This document shows, piece by piece, positions 49,401 through 62,500 of a stretch of DNA of 64,000 nt. How positions within the stretch are numbered: the first letter of the stretch is position 1; each line of letters opens with the position of its first letter. A model generated the notes under the pieces. It saw nothing but the letters and a program-made list of their open reading frames with translations. It did not search any database and had not been told where the DNA came from. The stretch lies in contig LUCM01008245.1 of NCBI GenBank assembly GCA_008360955.1, positions 1 to 64,000 on the forward strand, in the 5' to 3' direction. A program made the position numbers and the translations under genes. The DNA is from Fasciolopsis buskii. Lineage: Eukaryota; Platyhelminthes; Trematoda; Plagiorchiida; Fasciolidae.

Positions 49401-52400
49401 TCGCCATGCCGATTGGGAAAAATTACGCACATTTTAGCCCCATCATTGAGTTAGTCGCTCTTTATTCTACATTTCACCTCCTCTTGTGTGTCCTCAACCA
49501 ACCGAGATCTAGCGAATCTAGTTGCCTCACAAGTTCACATGACGTTCCAGTCAAACACAGTAGGTCTATTGGCAGTGATTGCCGCACTGGAATCGCTTGT
49601 ATTTGCCTCTAACTGGACTGTTGAGATCGGTGATTTACCCTACGAGCCAGCATGCTCCTCGTCGGTTTCAGTCAGTGTACACTCACATGTCCCGCTAAAT
49701 TACATGCTAATCAACTAACTGGATTTGTTTGTGTTGAGCGACCCCCGGGTCGGGACGATTCGTCCGCAGGGAACAAAGATGTTACAAACAACCTTGCAGA
49801 CTTTTTCCGACTTGACCGTTTTCGGTAGCAGACCATCTGGGGTGGTTTCAGACTGGTCCACAAAGTGGCATTTAAGTTGAGCGCACCAGTGAAGAGGATA
49901 GCAGTACTAAGCCGTTCATCTCGTTCATTCGGAAATGTGTCATATTTACTCCGATTTGTCAAAAATATTCCGAATTCACCGGGGTCATGTCATTCATTTG
50001 TAAAGCCTCGCAAAAGCACAGCTGCACGCAGAATGCCGAACAATGCAGTGATAATCGGTGCACCTTACAATACGCACACAAAACGTGTCTATTTACGATG
50101 GACCACTTGTCAGACCTATGCAAACGAGATCTCAATAGACAAGATGAGTAACATTTCCGAACAGTTTTGGCATAATTCCTATTATTTTTTACATAGATAC
50201 GAACTGATTTAAGAAATACTATTAGTAACAAACAGTTGTTAGGAATCACTAACAGCTTTTAAAAACTATGACAAGAACTGGGGAGCGAATTTGCAATGAA
50301 CAATTGTGTATTGGCCATCTTAGCAATCAGACTAGTCAGACTTGGTGGCAATAGTTTATCGAGCGTCAATGGAACATAGCACAGCACTCGTATCTGTGAC
50401 TGGATTGTACCGGCTGCGTCAGAATTCATGTCGTAAACACCTTCAAGGGAGCTTAGGCAAAATTACCACGTGCCAAAACTCTTTTATTTCTCGTCATCCG
50501 GTCCATTTATAATTGGATTTGGGGAAGGTTTCGATACACCATACAAGATGAAAAATGTTGTCAACCTTCGACGAAAAAGCCTGCCGAAATTTCAGAGTTT
50601 TCTCTCTTTTTTACCATACCTGTTTTCCATGGACATTGCAAAGCGTTTACGGTTTTGATTGCTCATATTCTGTTATAAATGACTTTTTTTCTTGTTACCC
50701 TAGTGCCGTCTTCTGACTGGTTCATAAAAGATTTTTGTTTTGGGACATTTTGTCGCCACTTGTGATTGATGCAGTGGGCATGATAAACAGCGGCATGGCT
50801 ACCGCTGATCGAGATTTCCTCGGCTGTAGCAAAACGTTGACTTCATTTCAGGAAGAACCAAAGTACAAGGAAGATGAAAGTGCGTGACAAACCATTGCCC
50901 GTTTCCGCAGTTCCAGTAAAGTCTTTTGGGAGTTATCATACATTGGGATAAATTACATTTAATCTAAGTTAAACTTTGAACTGGACAAATTTGATAAGTA
51001 CCTTTTGACTCCTACAATCGTTTCGCTTCGGAAACAGTTTGGTTCTTGACAGCACTTTCTTGTCTCCCATCAACTATCCAAGATATATCCTGGGCACCAC
51101 GTGTTAGGAAGTCGAGATTGAGGACAAAATTAGGCCCAAAGCAAGGTAACGTGTGAAATCGGCAGGAGCGTGAGTGGATGACAAGTGGATTTAAGAATCA
51201 CATGGTGATTTGTGGGAGAATTTTGGTCGATCAGGCAAGGCTAACCTTTAGAAAGGTAACATGGCCCATAATTTGAACCCCGTCAAAATGCTTCCTCAAC
51301 ATCAATATTGAAAAACATCGGAAGGGAAAATTATCTTCGAATTACCATACTACCATTTTAAGATTTTCGGAAGGAAGTGATACAACTACGAGTTGGCTCG
51401 TTTGAAAATAGGAGAGAAAACGGGGCAATATATGACACTCCGTGACAATCGAAATTCAGTGGAAACTTTTCGGATTCAAGCCTGGACAGATTTTCAGTGC
51501 ATATTCCAAAGTATGCAATGCACGTAGCGACGATGATAAGGAAGTTGCTCATCGACAAAAGCTCAAAGGCCTTATGTTGCCAAGGTAACCCAGGCTAAGT
51601 TGTGACATTGCCACATGCCTACTCTTGACCGACACCTAAAAATCACCTAATAACATTACATGCTCAAAAGCAGTGAACTTCATTCAGTTATGTGGTTTAT
51701 CCCACGAAGACATTAAAACTGAAGAAGAAGCCAGGTAAGAGTCACGTGGACAAACCAATGGAAATGAGTGGGTGCACAATTCCAAGGATTCTCGTGAACA
51801 ATTTACGTGATAGTCTCTTCTTTGTCAAAAGTTCTGACTTCTTGTTATCAACGATGCGATCATGTGCATTATTTTCATGAAGGTTCGAACTCGGTTAAGT
51901 ATGTGAAGTTGACCGACCTAGGTGGAGTATTCTCTAGGATTGTTCCACCCGAGGACAAAATAGTATATTCGTGGTGCAGATTTGTGACACAAAATTAACA
52001 CAAGTCACTCAGAAATTACTCATATTAGCGAGGAAGCCCTACATGAGTTAAGAAAGAATGAGAAACGAACATACGGTTCGTAAAATGACTTGGTAGACTC
52101 TGTTGTGATAGGATACGAGGAGGTCCTGCTTCGATTCGCCTGACACTCGTGTTAAAAGTAAGTACAACGCATTGCCGGACTTATTAATATCCATTTGAAA
52201 GGGGGCTGTCATAACTGCTTTACCGGATTTGTCAGGCACCTCATCCGTTCTGCTACCCCTATTTTTCATGCTGGTTTGAAACCGATAAATTCGAATATTT
52301 TCTCTTAAGACCTTCGATAAACTGAATCGGTTTTTTACCCGACACTATTTGCTACCCTATCCACGGCTCGAGTGGATTTAAATAGTCTTGAAGAGTCACA

Positions 52401-54519
52401 AAAAGGCCCATACATGGTAAGACACAAGTCCACCAGTTTAAAGAATACAAAATCGAGGACAGTCGGTCTAAAATGAAGCAAATGATAAAATTTCAAAAAT
52501 TTTCAACCACCAATATTCCAAAAGATTCTGGGTTTTATTGGAAATAAACAGCTGAAATATGGCTATTTCTATCACCCATCTGGGCTGATCTTGAGATATT
52601 TTGCACCCATTTAGTCTTTATGTGATAATTACATTCTAGTTAAGCCATTATTGTGCGGAAAACTGATAAGCAATTGTGCTGCATGTCCGGTGGTCAAGAT
52701 TTCAAAGTTTTCAGTTAGACATTGACGTTGATAGTCGAAAAGCGGTTGGAAAAAACGAACGGCTCTAAAAGCACTTCTCGCACCGTAATGTTTCATGTAT
52801 TGAAATACTATACATCGCCCTAAATTTGAAGTAGCACCCGATCAGTGTTCATACTAAGGTAACTAGCGTGATCTTAAGTCATGTGATGCCACTGTAACAG
52901 CAGTCATGTAATCTCCTTTCAAACAAAGATCTTAAAGTAGAAGCGAAAATGTCACAGCAGTCAATGGGAGTCAGCGTAGATCCAAGGTGGATCTAGTGGA
53001 GATTTCTGATATCGTGAAGTCAGAAGCAACTCAATATACAGAATGCTATTCAGCGAATACCCAGTACCCAGACGGTACAACAGTTCCGTACCCGGTAACT
53101 TCAAGACGAGAGGCGGACTAGACGCAGTAATGTGCTTTGAAAGAGCCAGACGCGTACATAAGTTCGTGTGTGTGGCTCTATCGAGCTTGAATCGTGCATG
53201 GGTGGTCAACACAGCCTGAGCTGAAGTCACACAAGAAATTTTGAGAACCGTTCTTCAGTTGGAGCACACTGTGGGGAGATAGATAGTTTAAAAAGGCTGT
53301 AAAATCGTTTGAAGTTCTCGAAAAACAGAATAAAACAAATGGGATCTAGTTCAGACTAGAGATGAAGGAAAATTTTCAATATAGGTATGTCCGAGGCCCG
53401 GAACTGTTACTGACATGGCCCTAGGAAGAGCGCAGTGTTCATAAAGGGCAATGACTTATCAATGACCTTTTAAAAAAACAATCCAAGTGATCTCACTATA
53501 CCAAGTGATGTGTAAGATTAGGAAGCACGTATTCGTACAATACACAATCATGTCCCTCGGCCGAAAATGCGATCAAGTGACTACGAAAATCTATTTTCCA
53601 AACAGAAAAATTGATATTTCACTGGCCGTATTTAGTCAAACCGTGTTTACTTTTTCTTGTTATAAGAATAGTAATGCGACTGCCAATTAGCAGAGTTCAG
53701 AATCAATAAAAACATGAGAACTGTTGGAGTTCGATTAGTTTATCGGAATACTAGATCGTGCACTAACAAGCAGAAACAAACTGCAGTGCTGACTAGAGAA
53801 GGAAACAATACAACAGATTCAGAACCTTAGACGGAGTATATCAGGATAGCGTATGAAGGGAACAAAAGTGAACGGTCAAGCTGTCAAGTATTGGTTAGGT
53901 TTGGTGAGTCTGTAGTGCAACAGTTTTTTGGCAGCTGAAGTTAAAATTGTTCGATAAACTTTCGTTTAACTAAAAGACCAATTATTCCAGTTTCTTGTCC
54001 GTTATTATTATTATTATTCATTATTTAGGTTCTCAAAATAGCAACGATAGTGCATGCGATTCTAGGGTGAAATGCTCATATCCCAATGTCGGGTGGGGTG
54101 ACGGTGGGGTGATGATGTAATAGTTTTGTCTAAGGGTATCCGTTTAATCGAACGATATAGTGATACGAGACCAGATTGCCGTTCGATTTTAAGTGTACAG
54201 CCGACGATGATGCTATGGGAAATCGACGAAAAGTGTGGCAACTATTGCTGCAGCTATACGCATATACAACACACATACACACACGTGTGTGCTCTCGACA
54301 GAGCGCAGTTGGACTTTTCCTCATATATACATACTCTTCTAATCTGTCCAAATGTGAATGTTATGAAAGTAGAGAAAAATAACACTAATGCATTCTGATG
54401 ATAGAAAATCTCCGGTGTTTCCCTTCTCCACCAGATCGATAGCAATGCTTATGGCGTGCAAAACAGGGCACTGAACCGAGTAAACCAAGACTATTTCAAG
54501 TCTTGACAAAGAGCGAGAA
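46444..54519. other. Non-coding interval
   Basis: It contains a run of nine G (46986-46994), (GA)n near 47866-47880, and (ATT)n near 54002-54018. One candidate exon lies at 48091-48196 (minus). No recognised gene or repeat otherwise. Confidence 0.5.
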
Positions 54520-54545
54520 CGAGAGAGAGAGAGAGAGAGCTAGAG
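54515..54545. repeat. (GA)n microsatellite
   Basis: Purine tract GAGAGAGA with a few interruptions. Confidence 0.9.
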
Positions 54546-54789
54546 AGTGAGAAGGAAAAAGAGAAGGCGAACGAGGACACACGAAATAGAGTTCGTTTTG
54601 TTTTCGCACGAGTACGACAGCCATGTTTTGTTGGTGTTGATATGTAAGGGCAAAAACGAACGGACATGGAATGGGAAATGGGAAAAGGACCGGGTGGGGT
54701 GAGGTTCTGTTTGGAGTGTCAAGGGGCGCAACGGGACCTGAGGTCAAACGTGATCGATCGCACGAAACAGCTGTTTACTATCCGCCCAA

Positions 54790-54812
54790 ATTTATATATA
54801 TATATATATATA
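54790..54812. repeat. (TA)n microsatellite
   Basis: Perfect TA run in an AT-rich context. Confidence 0.9.
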
Positions 54813-57800
54813 ATAAATATTTTAACCTTCGATCTGGTTATTACCTATCCAGATTAATGGCTAAAAAGGATATTGCGTGGGTGTGAGTTGATAAAAAATG
54901 ACAAGTTCATCGCTACGCTGAGTGGTGAATGGGACTGTATGAACAGCCTGCGGAGTTATGTGAATGCTTCCAGTGCTTGGCACGTTGTCAGTGTGAGCTG
55001 TTCGAAGTATCGTGCCGTAACAGTGACATTTATAAAAGACAGCCTCTTGTCACAACTGCTTTCGTGAAAGTTATTTAGGTAGCTAAAACAGCTAAAACTA
55101 TTTTTCCAGTCAAGCCCTCTTTAAGGTACTTTGATTGCACAAGGTTAGTTAGCGCTGGAGCTTACCGGTCACTTGACAACGTGGGTTTCGGACGCGAAGT
55201 CCCAGGTTTGAACCTCCCCGTCACCAGCCACTGACGAATCTGTCTTCCAATAGCCAATGGCCACTTACAGAACCAATACAAGGGATAATAATTTAACATA
55301 TACAGTGATAGTCTCGTTTAGAATCTGTCTGTGTCAACTGCATCAATCGCTTAAATCCCAAAATTAGGTCAAGTAAGATGTCCAGTGTATTGGGGGAACT
55401 TATCCTACCATTAGACTGTTGACACACCATTGACTAAACTTTCCGACCCCTTATCCGCTCACTTTTACCTATAAGGTATTGACTCCTATTCCAACAATTC
55501 TCTTTCTATCAAACTTTGAGAAGATCTAGTTAAAACTAAGGTAACGAATTTTACTGAAAATCGTTGTTCTGTCAAAACCGAAGAGTGAACAAATTATGAA
55601 ATGCACTTGTGACAAAAGTTTCCAACCTTCCACTTGGTGCACAGTCCAATTAAAACTGCTTTGAGATCACGTGCCGGACTTACTTTGGTTTGCCACTCTG
55701 ATACAGTCTCAGGACACAATTCACGATTATCAGGACCGAATTTTGAGTGATGGAAAAAGTCAATCTTAGTTTCATGCATTCAAGTGTTCTCAGCTGCCGA
55801 CGTACAAACTCCGTTTTGGTGTGTAATCGTTGCACTTGAATTTCTCGAAAATACTTTTCGGCGAAGTTGAGATCAGGGGGGTTTAGTTCTTACAAAATAG
55901 CCACGAATTGCCGATATCATTGGGAATTGTGAATCGATGCATTGTCTTTCCACAATATGATATCTAGTTGGAATTTCGAGCCATAACTGAAAGCATTTAG
56001 ATTTTCACTCTTCATACGTATGCTTTGCTAGTTCACTTACACTAGTGTTCAATTTTTTCTACCGGTTTGATCAATGAAACACAGCTATCTTTGTTGTAAA
56101 TAATGTGAACGGTAAATCCTCACCCAAAGGTAACTTGAATCATCTCTTTACTCATCACCAATCTGAACCAGTTACACACAGGCATCTGGCTAAGTAACAT
56201 GATTTTCTTCACCTACATCAATTTTATTTCTTTTATATTCTTGCATTGCTTATGAATTCTGGAATCAAAAGCTCATCTTAAGCAGTACTTTCGTTTTTGA
56301 CGGCATGTTTAGTGTATTATAATGAAGAAAAAGAAAGATGTCCGCTCTTCTTCGCTCGTAAGTCATCAATCACTTCGGTCTCTCGACCGCTACCGCTGGT
56401 TTCCACTTATTCCGACGAGCGAAGCCAAGTCGAGCAGTCACAATCATTCTTTTATTAATCAAAATCGAATTGCTTTTATTGGTCTCCATTGATCAGCATT
56501 CACTGATTGATTCTTCTGTAGGCTAATTTAGTCCCTCGGCATTCATGCGGCGTTTTCATTCGCATTACCAACTGACGCAATCCGTACGATGTCACTGCAA
56601 AAGTGTTTATCTTTGATCAGGTTAACGAATAAGCCAAATCAAAGCCCCACCCTAAAACCTAGTTTCCAATATACGCACGTTTCTCTGATTATGTGTACTC
56701 ATTCCATTCAAGCGTGATTAGAAAAATGATCGACACTCTGGATATCACCAAGGTGACTGAATAGGATTTACAACCTTGCGGTTCTGCGGTTGACAAAAAA
56801 ACTGTTGATTTGGTTATATTTTAAGCTTCCAACGCTTACATGTTTGTGATTCCGATGTGGATGGCTGGGTTCTGAACAACTATCCGTTGTCACTAATTTT
56901 TCGGGATCATTCGTTCTCTCGCTTTCTCTCTCTCGTTTACTTTCGCGGTACACCCGGCGAGAAGTTATGGTAAGGTTTTCAATGCAGAACAAGTGTAGTT
57001 AGTGAGCGATGGGAAAGTAATTAACTAGCGCAAGCCTTGTAGTCGTTTGGAATCCTTTGTCGCTCTTGGTCTTTTTATATCTGATCATATTTCGACTCCA
57101 AAAAAAACAAGATTTTGGGATAAAATGTTACGCGGTATTTAAAATTGGATCCTTCTACATTTCCGTCTAAATATGACTCTTGAATGATGTGGACAGAATC
57201 AGATGATAAAAATTGTCGAAAGATAGCACCTAAAGATTAGTCTACTTTGTGCTTGCTTCGAAGTTTGGAATCAATAAACGCCACGGAAAAATATAGGCTT
57301 TGTAAAACTCGAAGGTTTTGGGCGCTTTAAACTGCCCACGGTAACACCAAACAATTATGCCATCAATCAACCAACCAATCAATTAATGCAAAACAATCAC
57401 TGAACCAGCCAGCCAATTAATCACTTAATTGATCAAGGGAAAGGTAAGGAAAATAGCAGTCAGATATAGACAATATATAAGACAATATTTCATGTAAACA
57501 ATCGAACGATAAATCGGTTGCTTTTTAGTCTATTAATTCAGCATATCATTCACTGGGTCAACTAAGTCATCTCAGTAAGATGTCATTTTCTGTTTGACCT
57601 AGATTTGCTCATCACTTATTATTCCTTTTCTGTATCTTAAGGTGTGTTCTTCAGTTGCATGCTTTGGGGGAATTTTCAGCCCATCCCAGTGTAGAATAAG
57701 ATACACAATGAAATTTTTGTTATCATTTCCGTCACTATCACGATCCCCTTCAATATCAGTTTTTTACTGTCCGACTAGTAGGCGTTGTCACCAGGTGATT

Positions 57801-59324
57801 CATCGTTGCTATAACGACCGAACTGATATCAGCTTCGAAAGTGACATAAATTCGGTTCTTTTTCGTGACTTTTGGCAATGAATTAGTAAATGTGCGTTTG
57901 GTCACCTCGTTCAGTGGGTTTGATGGTCACGGAAAATTGGGAACAATTGAATCATATTATTCTTTTCCATAAAGCTACTTTGGATAAATTACGATTTCAC
58001 TTCCATTGTAATGTAAGAGAGAATGATGGATAACAAGCTGGCAGACTTCCGTATCATTAGTTACCTGCAAGAAGCCCTGGCAAAATATTCAACAGTTAAA
58101 CAAATGTCATGAAAACTAACGTAAGTAGTTAGGCATCTACTGAATCTATATTCGTTAGTGTGACGGATAGGGAAAGCTATATTCTTCCTGCATCACGTGG
58201 TGGTATTTTTAACGATGAATATAAACCTCGAAAAACGGTGATGAATAAACAGAAGGGTGCATTAATGCAGGTATCAAAAAAACTTCTGAAGAGGTTGGTT
58301 TCATAACTTCCGTGCTGGAATAGCGACCAACCGAGTCCGTTTACGGTTATCCGACAACAATTCAAATTTATAATCGTGCTACTCATGAGTACTTAAAAGA
58401 ACATCAACGTGTTTTGCTACGGGGTTCAAATCGACTCCCAGCGCGGGAAGAAAAACCATTAGGTTTACTCCGTTTAATCCAACGAAATAACTAGTAAATA
58501 CTGTTTTCTCAAATCCCGCGAGAATAGCCTGTTTCAAGCCTATACAATCTCACAAGTGAATCCACTGTTTACCATCAAGTTCGTAACCTGTTTATTTGAT
58601 TCCGTCAATATTAGTCTTCGAAGGACTCTATATGATCTGCTTGATTATTTGGCATTCTTTGACTTCGCAACAGAAACTCTTCAAAACTTAGAATCTTTAA
58701 ACTGCCCACACGGTTTCTTTTCGGACAATCGATGGATAGTCTAAAAGGAATAGAATTTTCAAAGCGTTTGTCGATAGGCTGACGTACTCCTAAGCACGGG
58801 ATTATCCTTGTTTCCCATTTGCAACCTGTGCTGGTGCTCTTATGACTCTTCCTCCCTCCAGCCTACTTAAATATGCCAATCATGCTGCTCCTTGGAAAAC
58901 CATTTCGGCTTCCCAGATCTCAGAAAATTGGGTAAAAATCTACCTGGAACAGAATTTTTCACGATCTGGATTTTCACCGTTTTTCGCTCAGCTTTTGCCG
59001 CACCGAATTTGGTTCCATCAGATACCGGAGAGTTGTCCGAGATGCAAGTAAATGACAGTGTTTCTGTTTCCGTGTTTGACTGCCATCCAGAGTTATTCCT
59101 GGTGTCTCAGCCCTAATTGTTCTCTGGCCTTCTGAATCTAAAGATCACAGCGATTCGCCGTGAAATTGAACTTATTAGCCCTGTTTTATCCCTCCCTTTA
59201 ATATTTGATTTTTTGCTCCATCCAATCAGATTACTGTCATTCATCATGTACATATGCTTGATACATTCTCGTTCAATTGGCCCGACAGTCTGATACTCCC
59301 AGATTATTTTTCTCGTTGGGATCT
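54813..59324. other. Non-coding interval
   Basis: A tRNA-like fragment lies at 55157-55230 and ATCA/ATTG-rich degenerate simple sequence at about 57360-57430, resembling 41755-41890. A candidate first exon lies at 55684-55779 (minus). No recognised gene. Confidence 0.5.
55157..55230 (+). repeat. tRNA-like SINE fragment
   Basis: A box B-like GGTTTGAACCT lies at 55205-55215, preceded about 30 bases upstream by ACCGGTCACTTGACAACG, a weak box A. The body and tail of the main SINE family are not recognisable. It could be an old tRNA-derived repeat. Confidence 0.35.
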
Positions 59325-59507
59325 TTAACTGACGCTTCTTATAAGAAAGCACAAAACTATCTTATTTCCTTTTCCTTTTCCGGTATCCTGTGTGCGTATG
59401 TCAGAAGTTCTGAATGATATGCTCCATTTTCGAGAAGCAGGGTTACTTTCCATGAAATATTTTCCTAATTTGGTGACCAGCTCCTCCCAGTTCTCCACTT
59501 GGATCAT
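59325..59507 (-). CDS. ORF resembling the N-terminal half of SRP9
   Basis: SRP9 pairs with SRP14 to bind the Alu domain of signal recognition particle RNA in the cytosol. The 60-codon frame from the ATG at 59507 begins MIQVENWEELVTKLGKYF and continues with NPASRK and FRTSD. These line up with the SRP9 start pattern: Met, a WEE(F/L) at residues 7-10, a Lys and aromatic pair, then D/N-P, R and (Y/F)R-x-S-D, with no gap inside the last part. Similarity fades after SD, the frame ends at a TGA or equivalent within 24 codons, and a second open frame (59113-59352) follows in another phase. That suggests a decayed retrocopy, or chance similarity. No splice donor is obvious at the breakpoint. SRP9 is normally about 80-90 residues. 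The match rests on my recall of the family and on a single short region. Confidence 0.32.
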   Translation of the reverse strand: MIQVENWEELVTKLGKYFMESNPASRKWSISFRTSDIRTQDTGKGKGNKIVLCFLIRSVS

Positions 59508-62500
59508 CGATAGATGGCAGATATTGGTTAATCAATAATCCGGTAGTTAAGACCTGAGTTGATGTTTTGTGACTTCATTTTTGGTGCAGAGAATAACATT
59601 GGAGCAGTGTGAACGGATATCAGATTACCGACAGACGTATCTCCGTAATCCGAACCAGTTAGCTTAGGAATACCGTGAATTAACTAATCATCAAAGTCTC
59701 TACCATTCTTCTAATTAGGTGAAGGGAATTCCTTTTCTGCAAGATCTAGGGAAGTCAAAGTTTTTTGAATTACTATAAAACAAGACCGGCCGAATTCATC
59801 CACGACACTACTAACAACAAAAATAACAAACATGGAAGTCAATTCTGCCCGAACTTACCGAGACGTGGTCCGAGTCATCCGGCAATGGCTTGCTACATGC
59901 CGCTTTCTTGATAGGTTGCCATCATTGTATGGTGGTTGGAGCTCAGTGATCTGTTAGTAACCGATGCCCCCGCTGCATAAGGGCCTTGAGTCGATCGAAA
60001 GGCAACCGTTAAGTTCACCAGCATATCGAATACCGTTTTCCACACGTTCATGTCACCAAAATGTTTCTTGAAGTAGACAGTGAGGGGTCTGTCAAACGTG
60101 TATAATTTACTTTACCTACTGGAGAGTGAATATCACGGCTGTGTGCTGTGTGTGTATGTAAGCAGAAGAAGAAGAGCGGAAACAAATCGTGGAGGGATAG
60201 AAATCGATCGTCTGATCCATCCGATAATGGCCAAGTTGGATATCTTTGCTGACAGCAAGAACAACATCATGGGGCGGTAAAAGCAAAATACAGAGCAACC
60301 GCACAACAGCTGACTGAAGCATATACACGGAAGAAAAAATAATTTGCCCAGTTACTTTCGTAAACTACCATCAATATAAGAATAAGTCAATTTCTTGCAA
60401 ATGCCATGAAGCGAAAAAACAGAACCAAAGGAAAAGTGGGAAATGACAAAAGAGATTGAAGAAGTGCAGCGTAGATTCACGCCCGCTCAACCGCATGCAA
60501 TACACAACCATGAACCCATGCATGATATGGTGGGACTAAAATCTACAGGTAAGTGCATTCAAAGAAGTGCCAGCAAAACTGTTACATAATGAAATCCCCT
60601 CAAAGCAAACCCCGCACCCCCACTCCCCAAATCAAGAAAAAAAGACCAAATCGACAGTGAGACTTACCGCGTCAGATTGATCTTAACTGACCGTTAGTCC
60701 AGTGACTCTTTCAGTCACGATTTTCGAACCAAATCATGTCTTCCTTATGTTTCCGACGTGAGTCTCAGCAAATAAATATCCTCTTGAATGAATTTTGGAG
60801 TCTAAAGTAGCAAACGGAATGAAAAATGAGATGAAACCTTCGTTATCTTTTTTGCCATCTGTTTGTCATGTGCCAGTTAGCTCGGAAGTAAAGACGACGC
60901 ATGTGCAGTTGAAAATTGGTTTGGAAAATTCAATTCTAGAGAGGAATTCCTCAATAATTAGTGTTAAAAACCAGCACAATGTATTTCTACGACCATCTGG
61001 CAGAATCACCATTGATGCATCATTTAAAATAATCTTTTTCAATTTGTCTACTGCCTAATAGTCAGTAGTGAGAAACAGATTGTCGGCTTGAAAGATTCTT
61101 CTGACGGTACAGTAAAGGAAAGCCTGAATCCGAACGGTACCTTTAAAGCACTATTTGAGAATTAGCATTTGAGTTTGTCCTCTGATATTCGGGATTTTAT
61201 CTGGTTTCGTTTTTTACTGACAAGGGAGATCCATGCATTTATCTAACTGTTATTCTAGTCACCTTGCCTCTTGACAATGATTTGCGGTGTGGTTTTGTTC
61301 AACCCGGGGAAATGACATGAAAGAAAGGTAATCTAACCAACGAAAAATTAATGGACAGAATTTTTACTGGATATCCCTGATCGAACCGAATTGCAGAAAA
61401 AACAGGTGATAGGAATAACCCGGTGGAATTCCTGAGCACGTGAGTGTCTAAAAAGGGATTACTTACCTCAAATTTCCATCTCTATGGAAGCATTAATATA
61501 AAGGTTTTCAACGCCCGATGTGCAAATTCGTTACCTACTCGTCCATCAGTACAGTTTGGTACTGAAATCGCTAATCTAATTTGGAATCAATCAATGCAAT
61601 TACTTCACATATCTTTGGGTTGGCAAGTGAACTTTTAATGAATGCAATACGAACTGGATCACATGGCCCTAATTTCTCTGGTTCAATAGGAATTAAATGC
61701 TATGTGAATCGCCTTCAGACACATCAGAATCAGATGCTAAAACCGATTTACAGTTCTTTTCAGCGATTCACATAAAGTGGCTAAACTGCTTAACAGGGGT
61801 GCCACCAGTTGGCAGTAATGCGGCGATAAGTTCGCAAATCAAGGCTGCACCCAGGAGAGCCCTGCTCTACATAAATTAGGAAGCTGTAGGGGGAAGACAA
61901 TTTTCTCTATGTATGCGTAATATCGAATTCTTTGCCCCATCCACAGGTGCCATACAAAACCATCAGAGCCTATGAATTTTGTTCAGCTGCGCTGAGTCAA
62001 ATTCCTGGGGCGAAGGTAGCAGTATGGTGTACGAAGCTTGTTGTCTGTTTGGTAACAAGGACATTATCGTTGCAAACATGGGACAACGGCGCACAGGACA
62101 CGTTTGGTGACTATTTCTTGCCTTGATCTTCAGGAAATGGTTTACTGTGCATTTTGTGAATGAGACAGCAGGAAAGTGCCAAAGAAACCTTTGAAACTGC
62201 ACAAAAACTCAGATGGTTATGAAGTAATTGAAAAACAAATGATTGAATGACTCCGTTTGAGAGTTTCCGGATTATGTTTGCCAATTTACGCATGTGCGCA
62301 TGGTTGGGTGGGTTTGCTTGCGGATGTTACGACGTGCAACGAAATGCAGCAAGGCGGATTAGCTGCCACCATTCCCTCGGTCTGTCTCATGCGTGAGGGA
62401 TGAGGAAATCGCCGTTGTCATTCGCCGCCATCTAGAAGCTAAACTTAGCAGAAAGATAAGTTCACGTTTTTGGTAAACTTTCACATAAGGTTGTTCAAAG

